Positions 32,571-41,800 of a stretch of 43,286 nucleotides of DNA are shown here, in pieces. Position 1 is the stretch's first letter; each line of letters starts with the position of its first letter. Below the pieces are notes generated by a model that searched no databases, was not told the origin of the DNA, and was given only the letters and a program-made list of their open reading frames with translations. The position numbers were made by a program, and so were the translations under genes. Source of the stretch: [Eubacterium] saphenum (GTDB lineage Bacteria; Bacillota; Clostridia; Oscillospirales; Ruminococcaceae); NCBI GenBank assembly GCA_004554555.1, contig SFLN01000023.1, forward strand, positions 1 through 43,286. Reading direction: 5' to 3'.

Positions 32571-33193
32571 TGAAGATAAGCGAAAGGGAGTTTGCCGAGG
32601 CGGTAAATTCCCGCTCCAAAGCGCCGATTTACGAGAAGATGAAAACCGCTTGCATCGGAATAGCGGGGCTTGGCGGGCTTGGTTCAAATATCGCCGCGGC
32701 GCTTGTCCGAAGCGGAATAGGGCGGCTGGTTCTGGCGGATTTTGATGAGGTTGAGCTGTCCAACATCAACCGACAGGCGTATTTTTTGCGCGATGTCGGT
32801 CGGCGAAAAACCGAAGCTCTCGCGGAAATTCTCCGTGAAATCAACCCGTTCTGCGAGATAATCACGCACGACGTCCGCGTTGACGAGAAAAACTGCCTCC
32901 CGATTTTCGGGGAATGTCCGATTGTCTGCGAAGCGTTTGACGGTGCGGAGGAAAAAGCAATGCTTGTGAACACGCTTCTGTCCGAGAGCAAAACCGTGAA
33001 AATCATCACGGGAAGCGGTATGGCGGGCTTCGGACGAGCAAACGAGATTGTCACGCGGAAAATCTCAGAGCGGCTTTTTGTGTGCGGCGACGGAAAAACC
33101 GACGTTGCCGACGGCGAGGGCTTGACGGCTTCGCGCGTTATCATCTGCGCGGGGCATATCGCAAGCAAAGCGGTTGAAATGATTTTGACTTAA
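32570..33193 (+). CDS. thiF: Sulfur carrier protein adenylyltransferase ThiF (short form)
   Basis: A 207-residue E1-like enzyme that adenylates the ThiS C terminus. The nucleotide-binding motif is GIAGLGGLGSNIAAALVRSG, followed by ADFDEVELSNINRQAYFLRDVGRRK with the catalytic Asp and Arg residues. It is shorter than Escherichia coli ThiF and lacks the paired CxxC zinc motifs, as is common for clostridial forms. It is translationally coupled to thiS. Confidence 0.92.
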   Translation: MKISEREFAEAVNSRSKAPIYEKMKTACIGIAGLGGLGSNIAAALVRSGIGRLVLADFDEVELSNINRQAYFLRDVGRRKTEALAEILREINPFCEIITHDVRVDEKNCLPIFGECPIVCEAFDGAEEKAMLVNTLLSESKTVKIITGSGMAGFGRANEIVTRKISERLFVCGDGKTDVADGEGLTASRVIICAGHIASKAVEMILT

Positions 33194-33207
33194 CGAAAGG
33201 AAAAAAT

Positions 33208-33969
33208 ATGGAAGATAAACTGATTATTGCGGGACATGAGTTTAATTCAAGATTTATTCTGGGCTCGGGGAAATTTGACCTTGACCTGATAAACGCTGCG
33301 GTGAAGAACGCGGGCGCGGAGATTATCACGCTTGCGGTGCGCCGTGTGAACAGCTTTACGGGCAACATTCTCGACCACATTCCCGAGGGCGTGACGCTTT
33401 TGCCGAACACTTCGGGCGCAAGAAACGCTGAAGAAGCAGTGAAAATTGCCAAGCTCGCGCGTGAAGCAGGCTGCGGGGATTTCATCAAAATCGAGGTTAT
33501 CCACGACTCAAAGTACCTCCTCCCCGACAACTACGAAACCGCAAAAGCATGCGAAATGCTCGCAAAGGACGGCTTTATCCCGATGCCTTATATGTACCCC
33601 GATTTGTACGCGGCGCGCGATATGAAGAACGCGGGAGCTGCCGCGATTATGCCGCTTGCCGCGCCGATAGGTTCAAATCAGGGACTTTCCACAAAGCAGT
33701 TTATCCGCATTCTGATTGAGGAAATTGACTTGCCGATAATCGTTGACGCGGGAATCGGAAAGCCCTCGCAGGCTTGCGAAGCGATGGAAATGGGCGCGTC
33801 CGCGATAATGGCGAACACGGCGATTGCGACTGCGGGAAATATCGTGCAGATGGCGGAGGCGTTCAAAAACGCGATTATTGCGGGAAGACTGGCTTATCTC
33901 GCAGGCACGGGCCGCGTTCTCGACAAGGCAAGCGCGTCCTCGCCGCTCACGGGCTTTATCGCCGAATAA
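33208..33969 (+). CDS. thiG: Thiazole synthase ThiG
   Basis: A 253-residue TIM-barrel enzyme that joins deoxyxylulose phosphate, dehydroglycine and ThiS thiocarboxylate into the thiazole phosphate. Motifs are FILGSGKF, EIITLAVRRVN, FIKIEVIHDSKYLLPD, PLAAPIGSNQGL and VDAGIGKPSQACEAMEMGASAIMANTAIA. GAAAGGAAA precedes the ATG. Confidence 0.97.
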   Translation: MEDKLIIAGHEFNSRFILGSGKFDLDLINAAVKNAGAEIITLAVRRVNSFTGNILDHIPEGVTLLPNTSGARNAEEAVKIAKLAREAGCGDFIKIEVIHDSKYLLPDNYETAKACEMLAKDGFIPMPYMYPDLYAARDMKNAGAAAIMPLAAPIGSNQGLSTKQFIRILIEEIDLPIIVDAGIGKPSQACEAMEMGASAIMANTAIATAGNIVQMAEAFKNAIIAGRLAYLAGTGRVLDKASASSPLTGFIAE

Positions 33970-33984
33970 TTCAAGGAGAGCAAA

Positions 33985-35142
33985 ATGGAAGAAAGAATTG
34001 ACCATATGAAATATCTGCCGGGAATGGAGGTTATCGAGTCCGACATTCAGCAGCAGGTTATCAGCCGAATGAACGCGTATGATTACAATCGCTACACGGA
34101 AACCGATGTAAAGCGCGCGCTTGCCGCGGAGTATCTGTCAATCGAGGATTTTGCCGCGCTGTTGTCACCCGCCGCTGAGCCTTTTTTGGAGCAAATGGCG
34201 GCAAAGGCAACGATTGAAACGCGCAAGCATTTCGGCAACAGCGTGTACCTTTTCACACCGCTTTATATCGCGAATTACTGCGAGAATTACTGCGTTTACT
34301 GCGGTTTCAACTGCCACAACAAAATCCGCCGCGCGAAGCTCGATAAGGACGGTATCCGCCGCGAAATGGAAGCGATTGCCAAAACGGGAATGGAAGAAAT
34401 TCTGATTTTGACGGGCGAAAGCCGCAAGATGTCGAGCGTTGAGTATATCGGCGAAGCTTGTTCGATTGCGCGCGAGTATTTCAAGAACGTGGGAATTGAG
34501 GTTTACCCGATGAACACGGACGAGTACAAATTCCTCCACGAAAACGGCGCGGATTACGTCACGGTTTTCCAGGAAACCTACAACTCCGACAAGTACGAAA
34601 CGCTTCACCTCGCGGGACACAAGCGCATTTTCCCGTACCGTCTGAACGCGCAGGAGCGCGCTATTCGCGGGGGAATGAGGGGAGTTGCGTTCGCGGCGCT
34701 TCTCGGGCTGGACGATTTCAGAAAGGACGCGTTTGCGGCGGGAGTTCACGCTTATCTTATTCAGCGCAAGTACCCGCACGCGGAAATTTCGTTCTCCTGC
34801 CCGCGTCTGCGCCCGATAATCAACAACGACAAAATCAATCCCAAGGACGTTCACGAAAAGCAGCTTTTGCAGGTAATGACGGCGTTTCGCATATTTATGC
34901 CGTTCGCGGGGCTTACGATTTCAACGAGAGAGCGCGCGGGCTTCCGCGACAACGTTGTGGGAATGTGCGCGACAAAAATCTCGGCTGGCGTGAGCACGGG
35001 AATCGGTTCTCACACCGAGGAGGAGTCGCTCGGCGACAACCAGTTTGAGATAAGCGACGGCAGAACGCTCGATGAGGTCTGCGACGCTATCCGTTCGCGC
35101 GGACTTCAGCCCGTGATGAACGATTATGTTTATGTGGGCTGA
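33985..35142 (+). CDS. thiH: 2-iminoacetate synthase ThiH
   Basis: A 385-residue radical SAM enzyme that cleaves tyrosine to dehydroglycine for ThiG, the anaerobic route (in place of glycine oxidase ThiO). The cluster motif is CENYCVYCGFNC, with Cys99, Cys103 and Cys106. The typical MNTDEYKFLHENGADYVTVFQETYN and RAGFRDNVVGMC stretches follow. AAGGAGAGC precedes the ATG. Confidence 0.97.
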   Translation: MEERIDHMKYLPGMEVIESDIQQQVISRMNAYDYNRYTETDVKRALAAEYLSIEDFAALLSPAAEPFLEQMAAKATIETRKHFGNSVYLFTPLYIANYCENYCVYCGFNCHNKIRRAKLDKDGIRREMEAIAKTGMEEILILTGESRKMSSVEYIGEACSIAREYFKNVGIEVYPMNTDEYKFLHENGADYVTVFQETYNSDKYETLHLAGHKRIFPYRLNAQERAIRGGMRGVAFAALLGLDDFRKDAFAAGVHAYLIQRKYPHAEISFSCPRLRPIINNDKINPKDVHEKQLLQVMTAFRIFMPFAGLTISTRERAGFRDNVVGMCATKISAGVSTGIGSHTEEESLGDNQFEISDGRTLDEVCDAIRSRGLQPVMNDYVYVG

Positions 35143-35146
35143 CGAT

Positions 35147-35710
35147 ATGAGCGGGAATTTTGATAAAATTATCTGTGTGACCAATCGCAGGCTCTGCGCG
35201 AAACCGCTTGAAGAGCAGCTTGCTTTTCTGGCAAAAAAAGGCATAACGCGAGTAATTCTGCGTGAAAAGGACTTGCCCGAGGAGGAGTACGCGGCGCTTG
35301 CGAAACGCGTGCTCGGAGTGCCGGAAATTGAGTTGTTTATCCACAATTTTCCAAACGTCGCGCGGGAGCTCTCGGTGAAGAAAATTCATCTGCCGCTCGC
35401 AAAGCTCACGCGGGAAATCTGCGCGGAATTTGAGGTCGCCGGCGCGTCGGTTCATTCTGTTGAAGAAGCCGTGCAAGCGGAAAAGCTCGGCGCAGCTTAC
35501 GTTACGGCGGGACACATTTTCGCGACCGACTGCAAAAAGGGCGTACCGCCGCGGGGACTTGAGTTTTTGGAGAACGTCTGCAAAAGCGTGAAAATCCCCG
35601 TCTACGCAATCGGCGGGATAACTCGCGATAATATGCACCTCGCGCTTGAAGCAGGCGCGGCGGGGGTTTGCGTGATGTCGGGGCTTATGAACGGCACTTT
35701 CTTTGAATAA
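35147..35710 (+). CDS. tenI: Thiazole tautomerase TenI-like protein
   Basis: A 187-residue TIM-barrel protein of the ThiE/TenI family. The loop GHIFATDCKKGVPPRG and the segment GASVHSVEEAVQAEKLGAAYV match Bacillus TenI (GHVFETDCKKG) rather than ThiE, which has a TKTK-type pyrophosphate loop. TenI isomerises the thiazole tautomer made by ThiG before coupling. Other parts (VILREKDL, AIGGI, GVCVMSGLM) are shared by both enzymes, so residual ThiE activity cannot be excluded. ATG 35147 is four bases after the thiH stop. Confidence 0.8.
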   Translation: MSGNFDKIICVTNRRLCAKPLEEQLAFLAKKGITRVILREKDLPEEEYAALAKRVLGVPEIELFIHNFPNVARELSVKKIHLPLAKLTREICAEFEVAGASVHSVEEAVQAEKLGAAYVTAGHIFATDCKKGVPPRGLEFLENVCKSVKIPVYAIGGITRDNMHLALEAGAAGVCVMSGLMNGTFFE

Positions 35711-35800
35711 AGCAGAGAAGACGAGTTGAACGGGCATAAAAATCGCCCTGGATGAAATTAGGGCGAAAATGGTTATTGCAAATTATGATTAACGAACAAC

Positions 35801-35850
35801 CCGCGGATTTTTGTGATTTTGTGCTTGTGCAAAATCACAAAAAACGCAGA
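35801..35850 (+). repeat. Lone hairpin related to the palindrome arrays
   Basis: TTTTTGTGATTTTG (35808-35821) pairs perfectly with CAAAATCACAAAAA (35830-35843). Flanks CCGCGGA and ACGC resemble those of the second-type hairpins in copies A-C. It also lies at a convergent junction (tenI and tRNA-Ser). A weaker hairpin, TCGCCCT/AGGGCGA at 35743-35766, precedes it. Confidence 0.5.
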
Positions 35851-35852
35851 GG

Positions 35853-35895
35853 AAAACTCAAAAGCACGGTCTAAAAGACCGTGCTTTTGAGTTTT
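35853..35895 (-). terminator. Terminator of tRNA-Ser
   Basis: AAAACTCAAAAGCACGGTCT pairs with AGACCGTGCTTTTGAGTTTT around two to three A bases; a 20-bp stem that abuts the tRNA 3' end. It can act in both directions. Confidence 0.8.
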
Positions 35896-35985
35896 TGGCG
35901 GAGAAAGAGGGATTTGAACCCTCGCGCCGGTTGCCCGACCTACTCCCTTAGCAGGGGAGCCTCTTCACCACTTGAGTATTTCTCC
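35896..35985 (-). tRNA. tRNA-Ser (GCT)
   Basis: A 90-base class II tRNA on the minus strand: acceptor GGAGAAA and TTTCTCC, anticodon stem-loop CTCCCCTGCTAAGGGAG reading GCT, a long variable arm (GTCGGGCAACCGGC), T arm GAGGGTTCAAATCCCTC and encoded CCA. Confidence 0.95.
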
Positions 35986-36078
35986 AAATGCTGAAATCAC
36001 TATTCAATCACAAATGGTATTATACCACATTCAAACCCATTTGTCAAGACCTTTTTGTAAAAACTTTGTAATCGGCGG

Positions 36079-36107
36079 TTGACAAAACGGAATATTTGTA
36101 CTATAAT
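36079..36107 (+). promoter_or_regulatory. Promoter of metA
   Basis: TTGACA (36079-36084) and TATAAT (36102-36107) with a 17-base spacer. It overlaps the upstream part of the metA open frame, which fixes the true start further down. Confidence 0.9.
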
Positions 36108-36144
36108 TAAATTTGATACGAAGAAAAAGGAAGGTCTGGGAATT

Positions 36145-37062
36145 ATGCCTATAAAAATTGCCGACGGGCTGCCCGCGCAGGAGATACTGGAAAAAGAGCA
36201 CATTTTCGTGATGACGGAGTACCGCGCGCTGCATCAGGATATCCGCCCGCTGAAAATCGGTATACTCAATCTTATGCCGACAAAAATTGTCACCGAAACG
36301 CAGATTTTGCGCTGTTTGTCAAACACGCCGCTTCAAATCGAAGTTGAGCTTGTGGGAATGGTTTCGCACAACAGCAAAAATACCTCGCAGGAGCATTTGC
36401 TGGAGTTTTACAAGAACTTTGACGATATAAAAAACCGGAATTTCGACGGCTTTATCATAACCGGCGCGCCCGTTGAGCAGATGCCGTTTGAAGAGGTTGA
36501 CTACTGGAAAGAGCTTTGCGAGATTATGGATTGGACGACAACTCACGTTCACTCCACGCTCCACATCTGCTGGGGAGCGCAGGCAGGGCTTTATTATCAC
36601 TACGGCATACCGAAATATCCGCTCCCCGAAAAGGTTTCGGGAGTTTTTGCGCACAAGCTCCTCACACCGAAAGCGCGCCTTTTCCACGGCTTTGACGGGG
36701 AATTTTACGCGCCTCATTCCCGCCACACAGAAACCCGCGCCGAGGATATCCTGAAAGTGCCGGATTTGAGGCTGATGGCGGTATCGGACGAGGCGGGAGT
36801 TTACGCTGCGGGAAACGAGAGCGGAAGCCGGTTTTTCATCACCGGCCACTCGGAGTACGACGCGGGAACGCTTGACGCTGAGTATCACCGCGATTTGGAG
36901 CGCGGACTTAGCCCGAAAGTGCCCAAGCACTATTACCCCGACGACAACCCCGAAAATCCGCCTGTTCTGCGCTGGAGAGCGCACTCAACGCTGCTGTTCA
37001 CGAACTGGCTCAACTATTACGTTTATCAGACCACGCCGTTTGATATCAGCAAGAAAATCTGA
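36145..37062 (+). CDS. metA: Homoserine O-acetyltransferase (MetA type)
   Basis: A 305-residue MetA-family enzyme for the first committed step of methionine synthesis. Catalytic Cys142 lies in HICWGAQAG. Position 111, which decides the acyl donor in this family, is Glu (GAPVEQ), the residue linked to acetyl-CoA use; succinyl-CoA enzymes have Gly here. The His-Glu part is FITGHSEYDAGTL. The ATG at 36145 was chosen over one at 36079 because that one lies in the promoter. No SAM riboswitch is seen in the short leader. Confidence 0.92.
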   Translation: MPIKIADGLPAQEILEKEHIFVMTEYRALHQDIRPLKIGILNLMPTKIVTETQILRCLSNTPLQIEVELVGMVSHNSKNTSQEHLLEFYKNFDDIKNRNFDGFIITGAPVEQMPFEEVDYWKELCEIMDWTTTHVHSTLHICWGAQAGLYYHYGIPKYPLPEKVSGVFAHKLLTPKARLFHGFDGEFYAPHSRHTETRAEDILKVPDLRLMAVSDEAGVYAAGNESGSRFFITGHSEYDAGTLDAEYHRDLERGLSPKVPKHYYPDDNPENPPVLRWRAHSTLLFTNWLNYYVYQTTPFDISKKI

Positions 37063-37128
37063 TTGCCGTTAAATTGCATAAATCCACACCCGAGAAATTG
37101 TAATAAGTGCTAAAAATTTTGTCGCTTG

Positions 37129-37157
37129 TTGCAAATATTCTCGGGTTGTGCTATAAT
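37129..37157 (+). promoter_or_regulatory. Promoter of the FapA-like gene
   Basis: TTGCAA (37129-37134) and TATAAT (37152-37157) with a 17-base spacer, 55 bases before the coding start. Confidence 0.7.
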
Positions 37158-37212
37158 GTAAAAAGGGGAAATATACAACATTTGGGAAAATATTCGGAGA
37201 GGGGGAGCAGCT

Positions 37213-38589
37213 ATGTCAGAAGAGATAGTTCATTCCACGATAGACGTTTCCGTCAATCCAAACAAAACAACCGCATTTGTGTCGTTTTCAAAGCCCGAAA
37301 ACGGCGGTATCGACGTGACCTTGGACAAGGTTATGAAGGCGCTTGAGGACAAAAATGTGTCCTACGGCTTGCTTAAAGATGAAATCGAGAGAGCCGTTGA
37401 GCAGAAGCGCTATGATGAAAATATCTGTGCGGCGCGCTGGGACCCTCCCACGGACGGCGTTGACGGTACGATAAAGTATTTTTATCGCACCGACCAGTGT
37501 ACTGCCCCTGTTGAAAACGAGCACGGCGTTGTTGATTACAAAAATCTCGGCTTGGTGCGCAACATCACTGCCGGCACTCCCATTGCCGAAATCACTCTGC
37601 CCACGGACGGCGAGCCGGGGCGCGATATAATGGGAATGGTTGTGGCACAAAAAAAGGGTGTGCCCGTTAATCTGAATCTCGGCAACGGCACTTCTCTCAT
37701 CAACGAAGGCACGGAGCTTATCGCGGCGGTTGACGGCAATCTTGTGTTCAGAAACGGCTCGTTTTGCGTTGATGAAACGCTGCTGATAAACGGCGACGTT
37801 GACGTATCAACGGGAAATATTGACTTTATCGGAAGCGTGACCGTAAAGGGGAGCGTTTTCGAGGGATTTCGCGTTACATCGAAAAAGGATATAAGCGTGC
37901 TCGGCTCGGTGAACGGAGCGGAGCTGTCTGCTGACGGAAACATTTCCGTGAAAATCGGCATTATCAACAGCAAGGTTGACTGCCGCGGAGATGTTAAACT
38001 CGGCTTTTGCGAGAACTCAAAGGTTCGCTGCGACGGTAATGTTGACAGCGCGTCGTTTGTCGGCGGAGAGGTTTTTGCGGGGCGCGATTTGATTGCATCG
38101 GGCAAGGGCGTTATTATGGGCGGAAAGTACACGGCGCTGAATAACGTGGACGCATCGGTTATCGGCTCGGATAAGTATGTCAAAACCGAGATTACGCTTG
38201 GCAATAACGCGGTTCTGATGGAAGAGCGCGAAACTCTTGACAAGCAGATTAAGGATATGGACGATAAATTCGACCAGCTTGGAAAAATCCTCACGACTCT
38301 CACGGAGCTTCAGAAGGTTTCAAAGCTCCCGCCCGAGCGCGAGCAGCTCAAAGCGGACGCGCTGAGAAACCGCTTGAAATTCCAGGCGGAGGTTAAAAAG
38401 GCGAAAGTCCGTATGGCTGAAATCGACGAGGCGCTCAAGCTCACGCAGAATTTGTCGGTATCGATTAAGCGAATGATTTATCCGGGCGTTAAGCTGAGGA
38501 TAAACTCGTGTATGCTCGCGGTGAAAACAACGGAAAACCGCTGCCGCGCGACCGTGGAAAAAGGCGAAATCGTATTTAAACCGCTATAA
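37213..38589 (+). CDS. FapA family (DUF342) protein
   Basis: A 458-residue cytosolic protein of the DUF342/FapA family. An N-terminal domain (to about residue 150) includes AGTPIAEITLPTDGEPGRDIMG; the middle is a right-handed beta-helix of short repeats (LLINGDVDVSTGNIDFIGSVTVKGSVFEGFRV and on to GGKYTALNNV). The C-terminal part is a coiled coil (about 335-415) with a short beta end (GVKLRINSCMLAV). Members have been studied as polar or cell-envelope proteins in some bacteria, but no firm reaction is known. It has its own promoter and terminator. GGGGGAGCAGCT precedes the ATG. Confidence 0.88.
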   Translation: MSEEIVHSTIDVSVNPNKTTAFVSFSKPENGGIDVTLDKVMKALEDKNVSYGLLKDEIERAVEQKRYDENICAARWDPPTDGVDGTIKYFYRTDQCTAPVENEHGVVDYKNLGLVRNITAGTPIAEITLPTDGEPGRDIMGMVVAQKKGVPVNLNLGNGTSLINEGTELIAAVDGNLVFRNGSFCVDETLLINGDVDVSTGNIDFIGSVTVKGSVFEGFRVTSKKDISVLGSVNGAELSADGNISVKIGIINSKVDCRGDVKLGFCENSKVRCDGNVDSASFVGGEVFAGRDLIASGKGVIMGGKYTALNNVDASVIGSDKYVKTEITLGNNAVLMEERETLDKQIKDMDDKFDQLGKILTTLTELQKVSKLPPEREQLKADALRNRLKFQAEVKKAKVRMAEIDEALKLTQNLSVSIKRMIYPGVKLRINSCMLAVKTTENRCRATVEKGEIVFKPL

Positions 38590-38610
38590 AGCGCGATCAT
38601 TAATAATCTG

Positions 38611-38642
38611 AAGCAAGAAGTACTCACTTCTTGCTTCTCTTT
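38611..38642 (+). terminator. Terminator after the FapA-like gene
   Basis: AAGCAAGAAG (38611-38620) pairs with CTTCTTGCTT (38627-38636), followed by CTCTTTTC. Confidence 0.8.
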
Positions 38643-38678
38643 TCACAATCTTTTCACATTTCAACCCGTTTTTGTCGG

Positions 38679-38707
38679 TTGACTTTTTAATAGGAATGTG
38701 TTATAAT
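38679..38707 (+). promoter_or_regulatory. Promoter of the activase-like gene
   Basis: TTGACT (38679-38684) and TATAAT (38702-38707) with a 17-base spacer. Confidence 0.8.
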
Positions 38708-38807
38708 TTATTCATAGTGCAAAAATAGGCAGAGACTTTTTTGTTGAAAACAGCCAACATTTGTCAAATATAAAACAATTTTTGTATAAATGGAGAGGAT
38801 AGTAAGA

Positions 38808-41800
38808 ATGAGGCGAGTGGGACTTGATATAGGTTCGACAACCGTAAAGGCGGCGGTTCTCGGGGAGAACGGGGAACTGCTCCACAGCCGTTATCAGCGG
38901 CATTTTTCCGATATCAGAAAGACAGTTGCCGATATAATTTCCGAGGTTGGCGAGAAATTCCCCGGAGAAATCGCGCTTGTCGCAGTAACGGGTTCGGGCG
39001 GAATTTCCGTATCGAAGTGGCTTGGGATACCGTTTGTGCAGGAGGTTGCGGCGGGAACGGACGCGATTAAGGCGCTTATCCCGCAGACCGATGTCGCAAT
39101 CGAGCTCGGCGGCGAGGACGCGAAGATTACATACCTTACGGGCGGTCTTGAACAGCGTATGAACGGTACCTGCGCGGGCGGCACGGGCGCGTTTATCGAC
39201 CAGATGGCGGCGCTTCTCAACACGGATATCGGCGGCTTGAACGAGCTGTCCAAAAAGCACACGACGATTTACCCGATAGCGTCGCGCTGCGGAGTTTTCG
39301 CGAAGAGCGATATCCAGCCGCTGCTCAACGAGGGCGCAAAACGCAGCGATATCGCGGCGTCCGTTTTCCAGTCGGTTGTAAATCAGACGATATCCGGACT
39401 TGCCTGCGGAAAGCCTATCCGCGGCAATGTCGCGTTCCTTGGAGGACCTTTGCATTACCTCTCGGAATTAAGGCAGCGCTTTATCGAAACGCTTGACTTA
39501 AAGCCCGAGAACATCATAATTCCCGAAAACGCGAATTTGTTCGTGGCGATGGGCTGCGCGCTGTCCGATGAAGCGGAGGAAATGTCGATTGACGAGCTTT
39601 GCAAAAAGGCGGGAAATCTCGGCGAAAATCAGCTGCGCGAGGTTGAACGTCTTGCGCCGCTGTTTGAGAACGAGGACGAGCTGAAAGCGTTCCGCGAAAG
39701 ACACGCGAAATCGGTTATCCCGACAGCCGATTTGAGCGCGCATACCGGCGCTTGTTATCTCGGGATTGACGCGGGTTCTACGACAACAAAGGCTGTTCTG
39801 CTCAACAAGGACGCGGAAATTCTCTATTCATTCTACGACAACAACCACGGTGACCCGCTGAAATCGGTTATCGGCATACTGAAGGACATTTACTCGAAGC
39901 TCCCCGAGGGCGCGTACATCGCGAAGGCTTGTACAACGGGCTACGGCGAGCATTTGATAAAAGCAGCTCTCGGCGCGGATTACGGCGAGATTGAAACAAT
40001 GGCGCACTACAAGGCTGCCGACAAAATTCTGCCCGGCGCGGAGTTTATCCTCGACATCGGCGGTCAGGATATGAAATGTATGCGCGTGAAAAACGGCGAA
40101 ATCGAGAGCATTCTGCTCAACGAGGCTTGCTCGTCGGGCTGCGGCTCGTTTATCGAGAACTTCGCAAACGCTCTCGGAATGACCTCCGCGGAATTTGCGG
40201 TTCTCGGCTTGTCGGCTGAGCACCCTGTTGACCTCGGCTCGCGCTGTACGGTGTTTATGAACTCACGCGTTAAACAGGCGCAAAAAGAGGGCGCAACCGT
40301 CGCGGATATCTCGGCGGGACTGTCCTATTCCGTGTGCAAGAACGCGCTGTTTAAAGTAATCAAGTTGCGCGATACCGCTTCGATGGGCGATAAAATCATC
40401 GTTCAGGGCGGCACGTTTATGAACGACAGCGTTCTGCGCGCGTTCGAGAAAATTGTCGGAAAAGATGTTGTTCGTCCCGATAAAGCGGGGCTTATGGGCG
40501 CTTACGGCTCGGCGCTTGTTGCCCTTGAGCGCGATGACGGCGAAAAGAGCAAGATTGCGCCGCTCGATAAACTTGACAGCTTCAAGGCGGAAAAAACCGC
40601 GGCACGCTGCGGAAAATGCTCGAACAACTGCCTGCTCACAATCACAAAATTCCCCGACGGAACGCGCTATATCAGCAACAACCGCTGTGAGCGCGGCGCG
40701 GGAAATGTTTCGACGGGCGAAAAGCTCCCGAATTTGTACGATTATAAATATCACCTTTTGTTTGACCGCGAGTGCCTGCCCGAGGACAGCGCGCCGCGCG
40801 GTGTAATCGGCTTGCCGAGAGTTCTCGGAATGTACGAGAATTTCCCGTTCTGGCACAAGCTGTTCACGGAGCTTGGCTTCTCGGTTAAGCTCTCCCCGAA
40901 AACAACGCGCGCGATTTACGATAAGGGTATCGAAACCATGCCGAGCGAATCGGTTTGCTATCCCGCGAAGCTTGCTCACGGTCACATTCAGGCGCTGATT
41001 GACGAGGGCGTGAAGCTGATTTTCTATCCCTCGATGCCTTACGAAATGTCCGATGATATCGGCGGCGATAACCACTACAACTGCCCCGTTGTCGCGACGT
41101 ACAGCGAGGTTATCAGAAACTCCGTGCCGGAGCTTCGTGAAAGCGTGAAATTCCTCAATCCGTTCCTGCCGATTTTCAACGAAAAGCGTATGGGTGAGCG
41201 GCTTTTTGAGGAGTTTTCGGCAAATCTTTCCGATAAAAATATCACCAAAAAAGAGATAACCGACGCGCTCGAAAAAGCGTATGCCGAGGACGCGAAGTTC
41301 AAGGAAACGATGCGCAAAAAGGGCGAGGAAACGCTTCAGTTCCTCAAGGATAACCACAAGCGCGGAATTGTGCTCGCGGGTCGTCCTTACCACGTTGACC
41401 CCGAGATAAACCACGGTCTGCCCGAGATGATTTCGGGATACGGCTTTGCGGTTTTGACGGAGGACAGCGTTGCTCATATCGAGCAGGTTGTCCGTCCTAT
41501 CCGCGTTGTTGACCAGTGGACTTATCACACGCGGCTTTACGCGGCGGCACACGTTGTCGGCAAAAACGACTGCCTTGAGCTTGTGCAGCTCAACTCGTTC
41601 GGCTGCGGACTTGACGCGATTACCACGGACGAGGTTCAGGAAATTCTGCGCAGCTTCGGAAAGCTTTACACCTGCCTGAAAATCGATGAGGTCAACAACC
41701 TCGGCGCTGCGAGAATACGTCTGCGTTCGCTGATATCGGTTGTGGACGAGCGTGAGCGGCACAAATACAAGCCCGTGCGCGGTCATGTCGGTTACATAAG

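Noticed and set aside
35126..35146. Start of the TenI gene at 35126
   Set aside because: That codon lies inside thiH; ATG 35147 just after the thiH stop gives the normal family N terminus.
36108..36144. SAM riboswitch or T-box upstream of metA
   Set aside because: The leader is only about 30 bases, far too short for either element.
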